Origin: Parvibaculum sp.
GTDB taxonomy: Bacteria; Pseudomonadota; Alphaproteobacteria; Parvibaculales; Parvibaculaceae
Reading direction: 5' to 3'
Length of the DNA: 35,247 bases
Assembly (NCBI RefSeq): GCF_002684405.1
Contig: NZ_NYVD01000007.1
Location: forward strand, 4,549-39,795
In this document: positions 1-7,565 of the stretch, piece by piece
Layout of the letters: each line of letters starts with the position of its first letter
Position numbering within the stretch: position 1 is the stretch's first letter
The notes under the pieces: generated by a model
What the model saw: only the letters and a program-made list of their open reading frames with translations
What the model was told of the DNA's origin: nothing
Databases searched by the model: none
Program-made: the position numbers and the translations under genes

Positions 1-344
1 ATTTCAAGACAGTGCCCCTGCGGGTCGAACAGCCATCCGTGATAGCAGCAACGGATTCCGGTTTGCTCTACCTTGCCATAGACCAGATTGGTCCCCCGGT
101 GCATGCAGCGGGGATAGAGCAGCCCCACTTCGCCCGCACCGTTGCGGAACAGGATCAAGTCTTCCCCCAGCAGCTTCACGGGCCGGGGGCGGCTGGTCGC
201 GTTCTTCGACATCGCGACAGGCTGCCAATAGCGCCGCAACAGCTCCCCGCCCGGCGTACCGGGACCGCAAAGGGCAAATCCCTCATCGGGTGAGGCGGCT
301 GGCCGACCATGGGCGCGCCCTTCGCTTTCATCCGCGAACGTCAT
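1..344 (-). CDS. Rieske [2Fe-2S] aromatic oxygenase, large subunit (partial, N-terminal 114 aa)
   Basis: The gene runs off the left edge, so only the N-terminus is visible. The reading frame from the ATG at 344-342 is open to position 1. A GGAGG ribosome site lies at 353-357, eight bases before the start. The residues CMHRG and, after a 16-residue spacer, CCYHGW form the CxH...CxxH Rieske cluster motif. The preceding YWQPVAMS and RPVKLLGEDLILFRN segments are typical of phenoxybenzoate/vanillate-type oxygenase alpha subunits (homo-oligomeric, paired with a separate reductase). The catalytic mononuclear-iron domain lies outside the window. It is divergent from hpaE across a 121-bp gap, so it may supply the dihydroxylated substrate for the hpa pathway in place of the flavin hydroxylase HpaBC. 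That role is an inference; the family call is firm. Confidence 0.85.
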   Translation of the reverse strand, partial: MTFADESEGRAHGRPAASPDEGFALCGPGTPGGELLRRYWQPVAMSKNATSRPRPVKLLGEDLILFRNGAGEVGLLYPRCMHRGTNLVYGKVEQTGIRCCYHGWLFDPQGHCLE

Positions 345-465
345 GATGGCATCCTCCGCTTCCCTATTTATCTTAAATTTAAAAGAAAATGGGCATCGCG
401 TCAAGTTGGACTCGGCCGAAAAAGTAGTTACTATGATAAATAAATTTGTCGCCGGGAGATATCGA
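345..465. promoter_or_regulatory. Divergent promoter region, Rieske gene / hpaE, with HpaR-like site
   Basis: This 121-bp AT-rich gap separates two divergent starts. It contains a perfect 10-bp palindrome TTAAATTTAA at 373-382. At 428-439 it has TTACTATGATAA, which matches 10 of 12 bases of the perfect palindrome TTATCATGATAA found in front of hpaR at 8233-8244. The shared element in two promoters of the same pathway suggests a common operator, most simply for the MarR-type regulator HpaR. No convincing -35/-10 pair could be fixed by eye. Confidence 0.5.
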
Positions 466-1992
466 ATGTCCAGTTCTCATCGCCGCCGCGCCCTGGAAAC
501 CGTCGCAAGGTTGGGTGCGCCGCTGGGGCACTTCTACGGCGGCCAGGCGCGCGCCGGCGCCGGTCCAGTCTTTTCGGTGAGCGAACCGGCGACGGGGGCC
601 GACCTGGGTCAGGCCTGCGACGCCACCCAGGATGAACTTGATGCCGCAGTTGCTGCGGCCAAGGCTGCATTTCCCGCCTGGGCCGCGACGCCCGGCGAGC
701 AGCGCAGGGCGATCCTCAACCGGGTGGCGGACCTTATCGTGGCGCGGGCGGACGAGATTGCGGCCGTTGAATGTCTGGATGCGGGGCAATGCTGGCGCTT
801 CATGTCCAAGGCCGCGCTGCGCGGCGCGGAGAACTTTCGGTTCTTCGCCGACCGGGCGCCCGCCGCTGCCGACGGTCGGGCCCTGCCGTCGGCCGAACAC
901 CTGAACTACACCAATCGCAGGCCTATCGGGCCGGTGGCGGTGATCACCCCGTGGAACACGCCCTTCATGCTCTCCACCTGGAAGATCGCCCCGGCGCTCG
1001 CGGCCGGTTGCACCGTGGTTCACAAGCCCGCGGAGTGGTCACCCTATTCGGCGCGCCTCCTGATCGAGATCGCGCACGAAGCCGGTGTTCCGCCGGGCGT
1101 CTTCAATGCGGTCAATGGGCTGGGAGAGACGACGGGCAAGGCCCTCACCGAACACCCCGATATCAAGGCAGTCGCCTTCGTGGGGGAGTCCACGACCGGC
1201 GCTGCCATCATGCGGCAAGGAGCCGAGACGCTGAAACGCGTCCACTTTGAGTTGGGCGGGAAGAACCCCGTGGTCGTGTTCGAGGACGCGGACCTGGACC
1301 GCGCGCTCGACGCGGCGATCTTCATGATCTACTCGCTGAACGGCCAACGCTGCACCTCCTCCTCGCGCCTGCTGGTTCAGCGATCGATCTATGATGACTT
1401 CGTCGCCAAGGTCGCCGAACGGGTGATGAAGCTAAAGGTGGGCGATCCCTTTGACCCCGAGACCGAAGTGGGACCGCTCATCCACTCCCGTCACCTCGCC
1501 AAGGTGCAGAGCTACCTCCAGATCGGACGGGAGGGTGGCGCTCGCATCGCCGCGGGCGGCGGCGCGATTGCCGGCGACGGATATTTTCTTCAGCCGACCC
1601 TTTTTGTGGACGCTGACCCCGGCATGCGGATCGCTCAGGAGGAGATATTCGGCCCCGTGCTAACCGCCATGGCCTTCGACGATGAGGCCGATGCCGTCGC
1701 CAAGGCCAACGACGTCGCCTACGGGCTGGCCGGATATGTCTGGACCCGGGACGTTGGGCGCGCCCTGCGTGTCGCCAACGTCCTGGAAGTCGGCATGGTC
1801 TGGGTCAACAGCGAAAACGTTCGCCACCTTGCGACCCCATTCGGGGGCATGAAGGCCAGCGGTATCGGACGGGACGGCGGTGATTGGAGCTTCGACTTCT
1901 ACATGGAGACGAAGAATGTCGCGCTCGCCTATGGTGACCATAAGATCCAGCGCCTGGGACTAGATCCCATTCAACCGTGCCACGGCCCGTAA
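466..1992 (+). CDS. hpaE: 5-carboxymethyl-2-hydroxymuconate semialdehyde dehydrogenase, altered C-terminus
   Basis: NAD-dependent aldehyde dehydrogenase that oxidises the ring-cleavage product of homoprotocatechuate to 5-carboxymethyl-2-hydroxymuconate in the cytoplasm. With the ATG at 466 the protein has 508 residues. GGGAG at 454-458 sits seven bases upstream; the frame is open farther 5' but without a better start. Visible family motifs are TPWNTP (Asn164), FELGGKNP (general-base Glu262) and GQRCTSSS (nucleophile Cys296). The last residues are unusual. After IQRLG the protein reads into foreign DNA and gains LDPIQPCHGP, whereas the duplicated 3' end at 3591-3685 gives the expected IQRLGV and stop. 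The catalytic core is intact, so activity is probably kept. It is convergent with the hpa operon, with an inserted segment between them. Confidence 0.92.
   Translation: MSSSHRRRALETVARLGAPLGHFYGGQARAGAGPVFSVSEPATGADLGQACDATQDELDAAVAAAKAAFPAWAATPGEQRRAILNRVADLIVARADEIAAVECLDAGQCWRFMSKAALRGAENFRFFADRAPAAADGRALPSAEHLNYTNRRPIGPVAVITPWNTPFMLSTWKIAPALAAGCTVVHKPAEWSPYSARLLIEIAHEAGVPPGVFNAVNGLGETTGKALTEHPDIKAVAFVGESTTGAAIMRQGAETLKRVHFELGGKNPVVVFEDADLDRALDAAIFMIYSLNGQRCTSSSRLLVQRSIYDDFVAKVAERVMKLKVGDPFDPETEVGPLIHSRHLAKVQSYLQIGREGGARIAAGGGAIAGDGYFLQPTLFVDADPGMRIAQEEIFGPVLTAMAFDDEADAVAKANDVAYGLAGYVWTRDVGRALRVANVLEVGMVWVNSENVRHLATPFGGMKASGIGRDGGDWSFDFYMETKNVALAYGDHKIQRLGLDPIQPCHGP
1871..1958 (+). repeat. 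Direct repeat, copy 1 (3' end of hpaE)
   Basis: This stretch of the hpaE 3' end recurs at 3591-3678. The aligned copies differ at only two bases (1873/3593 G to A, 1935/3655 T to C). They diverge abruptly after the shared CGCCTGGG. Immediate upstream similarity is weaker but may extend about ten bases with a one-base gap. The copies flank about 1.63 kb of unrelated DNA, which is the layout expected of an insertion flanked by a long duplication or by attL/attR-like sites. Confidence 0.9.
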
Positions 1993-2466
1993 AGCCAATG
2001 GGCACGAGGAATGAATTATGTCGCGGCGTAGCGTGTCCAGCGACGCCGGCTCGTTTTGGATTTTCCTTCCGAATGAATCGAAAACTCAAGACTTCAGTAG
2101 TGAGCCTAAAGACAAAGCAGCAGAACACTCCTCCTGTAAAAACGCGAGCTCATATTTGGATGCCCGCGAACTCTTTATCACTTCTCGCACGAGCGGCAAC
2201 TTCCGTGCAAGGACGGTCAGGTTCGCACCTGCAAGAGCAGCCGTTTCCCCGGCGTCTTTATTGGGGGTATGATCACGATTAAGACCAGGATATTGGAATA
2301 GAGAGGCTGGATGCACGCCAGTAAACCAGTGAGTATTTGTGAATCGATCATGAGAATTGTACTGGTTCGGCACATTGGGCTGGACAGGTTGTGTCGTGTG
2401 GGGCAGCATGAATTAGCCTTGATTAGGAGGGCGCCGTGTGGGGATGCGGCAAGGCCGGGGGAAGGG
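1993..2466. other. 474-bp stretch without a recognised gene (insert, left part)
   Basis: This is the first part of the DNA inserted behind hpaE. It is less GC-rich than the flanking operons. The only candidate is a short frame 2018-2272 (84 aa, starts MSRRSVSSDA). It has a plausible ribosome site (GAGGA, seven bases before the ATG) but no recognisable domain, and its composition resembles a random frame. No tRNA, transposase remnant or terminal inverted repeat could be recognised. Confidence 0.35.
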
Positions 2467-3330
2467 ATGAGATATTCCATCAATAGAAGAGCGCGCTTGG
2501 CGGCGCGATGGGGGCGCCACCTAGTGGCATCCTTCCTTGTGCTCGCTCCAGTCTCGGTGCTTCTCGTCTCCTGCAGCAGCTACCAGCTCGCCCGCGCGGT
2601 CCTCCCCATCGCAGAGGAAGGCAAACCCGTTCCGGAACTCGAAGAGCTCTGCAAGACGGAAGGAGGGGTGCATGTTTACCAGCAGCCACCCTCGGTAGAA
2701 GGCTTCGTGCTGAAGCCTGAGACTGATTATTTGCATGGACCGGATCAGCCCGCGACGGATCAGGGGTGGGGGGGGTGTAGTCTCAACGAATGTCTGCGCT
2801 ATCTCATCGACTACGGCTATGACTTCGTTGAGGCGCAGTACAATGACACTCCTGACGCCCTTCCCAGAGACTTTGCTGACTCCGTCGATCGCCACGATGA
2901 TTCGGGGCTATATCGCTATCGGCTGGTGCCGCGCGAAGAAAGACAGTGCAAGACGTTTGATTGGTTGGTGAAGCACGACGTTGCAGGGTTCAGCTATCGC
3001 GTCAGAGACCGCAAGGCGCAACTTGGAGGTCGGTGCATTGTGGCCGAGCGCATCCCGGGCTTTACCGCTAGATATCAGGTGGAGCGGAACACAATCATCC
3101 GTGCGCAACCAGATTACGACGGCACGTCCGGTGGTTTTCTCACGGAGTATCAGCATGTGATCCGCGACCGTAAGACTGGCGAGATCATGGTGAAAGGATC
3201 CGGCTTTAGCTACCAGAACCTCAGTTACATAAATAAGCACCTCGGCAATTGCATATCCGACGACGTGAACATTTTTGAATTCTGGAAATATCTGCCTCCC
3301 GTCGGTTATCGGGCGGTGCGCCGCAATTAA
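2467..3330 (+). CDS. Hypothetical lipoprotein carried on the insert in hpaE
   Basis: The 287-residue protein starts at the ATG at 2467; an in-frame upstream extension to 2311 exists but would bury the signal sequence. A basic n-region (RRARLAARWGRH) and a hydrophobic stretch (LVASFLVLAPVSVLLV) lead to the lipobox LVSC, so it should be lipidated at that cysteine and exported. The mature part is rich in aromatic residues, with several cysteines and segments such as GWGGCSLNECLRYLIDYGYDFVEAQ. No known domain was recognised. It sits between the two copies of the hpaE 3' end and is unrelated to the pathway genes around it, so it is likely cargo of the inserted DNA. It is followed by a broken second ORF. 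The lipoprotein call is good; the function is unknown. Confidence 0.65.
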   Translation: MRYSINRRARLAARWGRHLVASFLVLAPVSVLLVSCSSYQLARAVLPIAEEGKPVPELEELCKTEGGVHVYQQPPSVEGFVLKPETDYLHGPDQPATDQGWGGCSLNECLRYLIDYGYDFVEAQYNDTPDALPRDFADSVDRHDDSGLYRYRLVPREERQCKTFDWLVKHDVAGFSYRVRDRKAQLGGRCIVAERIPGFTARYQVERNTIIRAQPDYDGTSGGFLTEYQHVIRDRKTGEIMVKGSGFSYQNLSYINKHLGNCISDDVNIFEFWKYLPPVGYRAVRRN

Positions 3331-3357
3331 CAGATGAAGAGGGCAAGGGGGGAGCCG

Positions 3358-3590
3358 ATGGCAGATGATGTGACAGTTACGGCCGAGTTTGCGCCGCCAC
3401 CACTATAACGCCGAACGACCCTACACAGATCGTCCGCGACAGCGAGCAATACGACTCTGCGATAGAGATTCTCAAGAATAGTTTTTCTGGTATCGCCGAA
3501 GTGCGTGGCTCGAACACCACCGTAAACCAGACCGACGCTGACATGTTTATCGCAGTCCGCAGGGGCTGCGGTTACGTGCTGGTAATCGAT
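3358..3590 (+). pseudogene. Frameshifted and truncated small ORF on the insert
   Basis: An ATG at 3358, preceded by an AAGGGGGGAG ribosome site, opens a frame reading MADDVTVTAEFAPPPL and then a stop. The next frame continues without interruption as ITPNDPTQIVRDSEQY... through FIAVRRGCGYVLVIDG up to about 3590, where the duplicated hpaE end begins. The two pieces join naturally around 3396-3408, which suggests one original gene broken by a one-base indel and then cut by the right boundary of the insert. No family was recognised. A sequencing error at the frameshift is possible. Confidence 0.4.
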
Positions 3591-3685
3591 GGAACGGCGG
3601 TGATTGGAGCTTCGACTTCTACATGGAGACGAAGAATGTCGCGCTCGCCTATGGCGACCATAAGATCCAGCGCCTGGGCGTGTAA
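3591..3685 (+). pseudogene. hpaE: Detached 3' end of hpaE (direct repeat, copy 2)
   Basis: This is an 85-88-bp near-identical copy of the hpaE 3' end. Read in the hpaE frame it encodes WNGGDWSFDFYMETKNVA... to KIQRLGV and a TAA stop at 3683-3685. That is the natural C-terminus expected for HpaE, so this copy probably marks the original end of the gene before DNA was inserted. It has no start signal and cannot be a gene on its own. It lies 48 bp from the stop codon of the convergent hpaI. Confidence 0.85.
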
Positions 3686-3733
3686 GCGCCGCAACTAAAC
3701 GCCGGTCGCAAGTTCGCTCCCGGCTGTCCGATC

Positions 3734-4486
3734 TCAGTCCATCGCCCGCCGCAGCGCACGCGCTCCGCCTGCCAGCAGACCGATGTCGGTGCCGACCGAG
3801 GCGAAGGTTACACCTTGCGCGAAACGCCGACGCGCATCCTCCGCATCGAGGGCGAATATCCCGACCGGACATCCCACGGCCAGAGTTCGCTCGATCGCCG
3901 CGTCGATCGCCGTCTGCACATCGGGATGGCGTGGATTTCCCAGATGTCCGAGCGCACCTGCTAGATCCCCAGGCCCAATGAACAAGGCGTCGACCCCTTC
4001 GACCGCCGCAATCTCCTCGATGGCGTCGAGACCTGCACGGCTCTCGATCTGCAGGATCAAACCAAGGTGCTCGTGCGCGGTGCTCAGGTATTTTGTATCC
4101 GCTCCAAACCGCGAGGCACGGCTGGTCGAACCGGCCACCCCGCGTATACCGGTCGGTGGGTAGCGTGTTGCCGCCACCATGCCGGCAGCCTGTTCGGCGC
4201 TCTCCATCATGGGGATCAGCAGGGTACGGAAACCCAGGTCGAGATATTGCTTGATGACCGTCGGCTCGCCGACCGGTGGCCGGGCGACTGCCTCGACGGG
4301 AGCCGCCGACACCGCCTGCAATTGCGCGAGGAGAGTTTGCAGGGTGTTGGGCGCGTGCTCGCCATCGAACAGCAACCAGTCATAGCCCGCCGAGGCGCAT
4401 ATCTCGGCCGTATAGGCGTTCGCCAGAGCCTGCCACAGGCCGATCAGGGGTCGGCCCTGAGAAAGGGCTGCGATCATCGGGTTCAT
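3734..4486 (-). CDS. hpaI: 4-hydroxy-2-oxo-heptane-1,7-dioate aldolase
   Basis: Class II metal-dependent pyruvate aldolase of the HpcH/HpaI family. It cleaves 4-hydroxy-2-oxoheptanedioate into pyruvate and succinate semialdehyde, the last step of the homoprotocatechuate meta pathway. The protein has 250 residues, close to the usual family size. Hallmarks are IGLWQ near residue 15, [13 protein letters not shown] with catalytic-base His44, the [10 protein letters not shown] loop, [17 protein letters not shown] with the metal-binding glutamate, and [17 protein letters not shown]. The start overlaps the hpaH stop by four bases (ATGA), which indicates translational coupling. It is the last gene of the seven-gene minus-strand operon and converges on the hpaE insertion. 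Confidence 0.95.
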   Translation of the reverse strand: MNPMIAALSQGRPLIGLWQALANAYTAEICASAGYDWLLFDGEHAPNTLQTLLAQLQAVSAAPVEAVARPPVGEPTVIKQYLDLGFRTLLIPMMESAEQAAGMVAATRYPPTGIRGVAGSTSRASRFGADTKYLSTAHEHLGLILQIESRAGLDAIEEIAAVEGVDALFIGPGDLAGALGHLGNPRHPDVQTAIDAAIERTLAVGCPVGIFALDAEDARRRFAQGVTFASVGTDIGLLAGGARALRRAMD

Positions 4487-5289
4487 ATGAAGCGCACCGA
4501 GATGGACCCCATGGGGCCGTAATCCACGTGGAATGTGTCGCCGGCCTGGGCGAACAGCGGCGCCGTGAAACTGCCCGCCAGGATGATCTCGCCCGGTTCC
4601 AGGGCCGTGTCATGCGTGGCGAGTTTGTTGGCGAGCCAGGCGGGGCCATGGGCCGGATGGCCCAGCACCGCAGCAGCCACGCCTGAGTCCTCGATGACAC
4701 CATTGCGATGAAGGAGTGCGCTTACCCAGCGCAGGTCGATGGCGTCCGGTCTCATCGGGCGTCCACCCAGCACCAGACCGGCATTGGCGGCGTTGTCCGA
4801 AATGGTGTCGAATACTTTCCGAGTGACGCCGCTGGCGGGGTCCACCCGGCGGACCCGCGCGTCGATGATCTCAACCGCCGGTGTGACATAATCGGTGGCA
4901 TCGAGGACATCGAAGATGGTGCAGTTCGGACCTTTCAGCGCCCTCTTGAGGATGAAGGCGAGTTCTACCTCGACGCGGGGCTCGATGAAGCGTCCGAAGG
5001 GGATGTCCTGTCCGTTTTCAAACAGCATGTCGTCGAGCAGGACGCCGTAGTCCGGTTCGGTGATGTTCGAGCTGCGCTGCATCGCGCGGCTCGTTAATCC
5101 GATCTTGTGACCGATGATCGTGCGGCCGGCATCCTGTTTGGCTGCCACCCAGGCGCTCTGCACGGCATAGCCGTCTTCAATTGTCATCTCTGGATGGGCA
5201 AGGGAGAACAGATCCAGCTGAACGCCCGCGCGTTCGGCCGCGTCCAGCCGTCTTGCCAGGTCTGTAATGAGGGCGGGGTCGAGTGCCAT
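4483..5289 (-). CDS. hpaH: 2-oxo-hept-4-ene-1,7-dioate hydratase
   Basis: Metal-dependent hydratase of the fumarylacetoacetate-hydrolase superfamily that adds water to 2-oxohept-4-ene-1,7-dioate to give the HpaI substrate. The protein has 268 residues, full length. Characteristic segments are [36 protein letters not shown], the metal-site stretch [23 protein letters not shown] and [12 protein letters not shown]. The start codon shares one base with the hpaF stop (TGATG arrangement), and the stop overlaps hpaI by four bases. A second, paralogous hydratase of the 2-hydroxypentadienoate type lies at 20135-20932 in the other pathway. This one is placed in the hpa branch by context and by its closer similarity to HpaH. 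Confidence 0.95.
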   Translation of the reverse strand: MALDPALITDLARRLDAAERAGVQLDLFSLAHPEMTIEDGYAVQSAWVAAKQDAGRTIIGHKIGLTSRAMQRSSNITEPDYGVLLDDMLFENGQDIPFGRFIEPRVEVELAFILKRALKGPNCTIFDVLDATDYVTPAVEIIDARVRRVDPASGVTRKVFDTISDNAANAGLVLGGRPMRPDAIDLRWVSALLHRNGVIEDSGVAAAVLGHPAHGPAWLANKLATHDTALEPGEIILAGSFTAPLFAQAGDTFHVDYGPMGSISVRFI

Positions 5290-5678
5290 CAGGGCGCGCT
5301 CCGGAAACGGGCATGGATATTGTTGTGTTTGAAGCTGACCTGTTCGTCGGCTTCTTCCACATAGAGTGAGAGTGCGAGGTAGCGGGTTTCATACAGATGC
5401 GCGAAGTGTCTCTTCACCCGCTCGAAGAGGTCGCTGAAGAAGCGTTGCTTGGCTTCCGCCGTGCGGCCGGGCCCCATGGTCACGGTGATATGGACAAAGG
5501 CGTCGTCGGCACGCCCGTCGGCCACGACATAGTCGGTGAGCTTTAGCGCCCGGACCCGGATTCCGCCCCAGGGGAACATCTCGCCCTCCCGCATCGTGGT
5601 GGCGATGAGCGCCAGAAGTCCGTGGATGTCCGCCTGACCCTCGAGATTGTCCGTCCATTCAACGACGACATGGGCCAT
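5289..5678 (-). CDS. hpaF: 5-carboxymethyl-2-hydroxymuconate delta-isomerase, no Pro-1
   Basis: Tautomerase-superfamily isomerase acting between HpaE and HpaG. The protein has 129 residues, full length for HpaF. Features include [15 protein letters not shown] at the N-terminus, [35 protein letters not shown] and the [11 protein letters not shown]-terminus. The family uses an amino-terminal proline, exposed after methionine removal, as catalytic base. Here the second codon is GCC, alanine (MAHVVV, against MPHF in E. coli HpaF as recalled), and no alternative start supplies a proline. The frame stays open upstream, but that region is the out-of-frame 3' end of the ligB-like gene; the ATG at 5678 gives the family length. 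This gene is either a proline-independent variant or catalytically impaired. Confidence 0.9.
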   Translation of the reverse strand: MAHVVVEWTDNLEGQADIHGLLALIATTMREGEMFPWGGIRVRALKLTDYVVADGRADDAFVHITVTMGPGRTAEAKQRFFSDLFERVKRHFAHLYETRYLALSLYVEEADEQVSFKHNNIHARFRSAP

Positions 5679-6496
5679 CACACGATCTCCATGGTGGCAA
5701 CGGTGCAGCCGACGGCGAAAATCGGGATCGGCTGATAGTAGTGGACGGTTCCGGTCCCCCGAGCGGCGGCGGCGGCGGCGATGAAGGTGCGGATCTCGAA
5801 CCCACCCTGTCCGGCCTCGGCATAAGTTTCCGCGTCCGTGTAGCCGAGCAGCCCCGCCCGATCGTTGCGTGTCCAGCGGGCCAGAAATTCGCGGTCCCAA
5901 ACCTCGTTGATGCGCCCGCTGTCGGGCGTAGCCGGCCAGTGCGATATTCCGCCGGTACAGACCAGGGCGATGCGCTCCGGTACGGCGTCGGCGGCCCGGC
6001 GCAACGCCTCGCCGAACGCCCAGGCGCGCGAAAGCGGCGTCAGGGGAGGACCCTGACAGTTGATGTTGGCCGGGATGATCCGCAGCGCGTTGTCGGGATC
6101 GAGAAAATGCAGCGGCACCATAATGCCGTGGTCGAAGCGCCATTCTTCGGCATAGGCGATGTCGACGGTTTCCAGAATTTCGGTCACCAGGCGACGAGAG
6201 AGGTCCGGTGCCCCCCGGACGACGCGCCTGGAAATGCGCAGCCAGTCCAGATCTTCAATCGGGCCGCAATAGGTTTCCGCCATGCCCATGGCGTAGGCGG
6301 GCATGTTGTCCATGAAGAAGTTTGCGAAATGCTCCGCGGCCACGACGATGAGGGCATCCGGACGCGCGGCGTGAAGGCGCTGCTGCATGTCCCCGAACGC
6401 CGCGTAAAGGCCGTCGCGCAGGTCGGTTGGGGCGCGTTCATCGCGGCCCGTGATACCTGGCGCATGGCTGCAGACACCCGCGAAGACGAGGCTCAT
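5678..6496 (-). CDS. LigB-type extradiol dioxygenase, catalytic subunit (presumed homoprotocatechuate 2,3-dioxygenase)
   Basis: Type III (LigB superfamily) non-haem Fe(II) dioxygenase, 272 residues. Residues matching LigB are visible: CSHAPG (iron ligand His11), VAAEHFANFF (iron ligand His56), FDHGIMVPL (His123), CTGGISHWP (catalytic His186) and GGFEIRTF (iron ligand Glu234). AYAMGMAETY is also typical of protocatechuate 4,5-dioxygenase beta chains. The gene lies inside a complete hpa operon where hpaD would be expected and overlaps the ligA-like gene by four bases. The family call is from sequence; the substrate, homoprotocatechuate or a close analogue, is inferred from the neighbouring HpaE/F/G/H/I. 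It is not the usual single-chain HpaD. Confidence 0.88.
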   Translation of the reverse strand: MSLVFAGVCSHAPGITGRDERAPTDLRDGLYAAFGDMQQRLHAARPDALIVVAAEHFANFFMDNMPAYAMGMAETYCGPIEDLDWLRISRRVVRGAPDLSRRLVTEILETVDIAYAEEWRFDHGIMVPLHFLDPDNALRIIPANINCQGPPLTPLSRAWAFGEALRRAADAVPERIALVCTGGISHWPATPDSGRINEVWDREFLARWTRNDRAGLLGYTDAETYAEAGQGGFEIRTFIAAAAAARGTGTVHYYQPIPIFAVGCTVATMEIV

Positions 6497-6816
6497 TCCA
6501 CTACCTTTTCATCTGGCGATGTCGTCATCGTATAGATACCGGCCCGGACGGGACCGTGTCGCTTCACCCCGTCCCGCATCCGCTGCAGGTAGTCGGACCA
6601 TTCCACGCCGCAGAGTGCGGCGAAGTGCATAAGGATTTGGCCGTTGACCCCCAGCACATAGAGAAGTCCGATGTCGGAATCGAGCACGGCGCGGCGCTCC
6701 TCTGCGGTGAGGTCATAACCCTCCGTAGCGCCGGCCGGGTCGACCTTGAACCTCGCCTGCAGGCTGTCGTCGCGGTTGAGCTGATAGAGCAACTTGCTCA
6801 GTTGGTAGAGGCTCAT
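6493..6816 (-). CDS. LigA-type small subunit of extradiol dioxygenase
   Basis: This 107-residue protein resembles the alpha subunit of protocatechuate 4,5-dioxygenase (LigA fold). It shows an N-terminal helix region (SLYQLSKLLYQLNRDD), a central YDLTAEERRAVLDSDIGLLYVLGVNGQILMHFAALCG, and WSDYLQRM. It is shorter than classic LigA (about 139 residues as recalled), mainly at the termini. LigA has no catalytic residues of its own; it caps the active site of LigB in an alpha2beta2 enzyme. Four-base overlaps with hpaG2 upstream and with the ligB-like gene downstream support co-translation and stoichiometric assembly. Confidence 0.88.
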   Translation of the reverse strand: MSLYQLSKLLYQLNRDDSLQARFKVDPAGATEGYDLTAEERRAVLDSDIGLLYVLGVNGQILMHFAALCGVEWSDYLQRMRDGVKRHGPVRAGIYTMTTSPDEKVVE

Positions 6817-7565
6817 CGGTCTACCTCCACGTCGTGGGCAAGCGCCCCGATGCCTTCGATTTCACAGATGACCCGGTCGCCGGGTTTTACAAAGGCCACG
6901 CCGTGAGGCGTGCCGGTGAGGATCATGTCTCCCGGCATGAGGGTCATGAAGTCGGACAGGTACTCGATGAGCGCCGAGACGCCGAACACCATGTCGTGTG
7001 AGCGACCGGCCTGCACGAGGGCGCCATTGACGTGGGTCGACAAGGCCAGGGCCTGGGGATCGCCCACCTCGGCGGCATCGACGATCCATGGCCCGATGGG
7101 CGTACAGCCGTCGCGGTTCTTCACCCGAAGATTTGGCCGATAGTAGTTCTCCAGATACTCGCGAATGGCGTAGTCGCAGGCGACCGTGTAGCCGGCCACG
7201 TAATCCATCGCATGCTCGCTTCGAACCTTGCGGGCGGGCGCCCCTATCACCGCCACGAGTTCGCATTCCGGATGCATTTGGCGGGCGTCGACTGGACAGC
7301 GTGCGGTTCCGCCATGCCCCACAAATGTCGCGTGACCTTTCAGGAAAACAAGGGGGCTGCTCGGCGGTGCGAAGCCGAGCTCGGCGCTGTGGTCGGCGTA
7401 GTTCAGCCCCAGCGCGAAGATCGTCGCGCCTGGCGTCACCGGGGGTAGCCAGTGGGCATGCGTCGCGTCCACGCGTTCTCCATTAGCCAGCCGGAGCCAC
7501 TGGTCGTCATCGACCAGATCGGCCCAGACCGCGCGGCCTTGCCAGGCGATCCTCGCGCGCTTCAT
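6813..7565 (-). CDS. hpaG2: HpaG2 subunit: fumarylacetoacetate-hydrolase-family decarboxylase/isomerase
   Basis: A member of the fumarylacetoacetate hydrolase family, 250 residues from the ATG at 7565. It corresponds to one half of the bifunctional HpaG, which decarboxylates 5-oxopent-3-ene-1,2,5-tricarboxylate and isomerises the product. Motifs are ALGLNYADHSAELG, PLVFLKG, the metal-site stretch HPECELVAVIG, DYVAGYTVACDYAIREY, and FMTLMPGDMILTGTPHGVA near the C-terminus. In E. coli the two halves are fused; here they are separate genes, as in several other bacteria. The start overlaps the hpaG1 stop by four bases. The frame extends upstream inside hpaG1, but the overlap start fits the family alignment. 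Confidence 0.93.
   Translation of the reverse strand: MKRARIAWQGRAVWADLVDDDQWLRLANGERVDATHAHWLPPVTPGATIFALGLNYADHSAELGFAPPSSPLVFLKGHATFVGHGGTARCPVDARQMHPECELVAVIGAPARKVRSEHAMDYVAGYTVACDYAIREYLENYYRPNLRVKNRDGCTPIGPWIVDAAEVGDPQALALSTHVNGALVQAGRSHDMVFGVSALIEYLSDFMTLMPGDMILTGTPHGVAFVKPGDRVICEIEGIGALAHDVEVDR

Noticed and set aside
343-465. N-terminal extension of hpaE back to 343.
   Set aside because: The extension is AT-rich, overlaps the start region of the divergent Rieske gene, and contains the promoter; the ATG at 466 has the ribosome site.
3318-3698. GCGCCGCAATTAA (3318-3330) and GCGCCGCAACTAA (3686-3698) look like a second repeat pair near the right border of the insert.
   Set aside because: Only 13 bases with one mismatch, low-complexity GC-rich core, and no similarity on either side; treated as chance.
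5679-6143. Upstream extension of hpaF inside the ligB-like gene, suggesting a fusion.
   Set aside because: The extension is in a different phase of the ligB-like coding sequence and has arginine-rich shadow composition; HpaF has its expected length from 5678.
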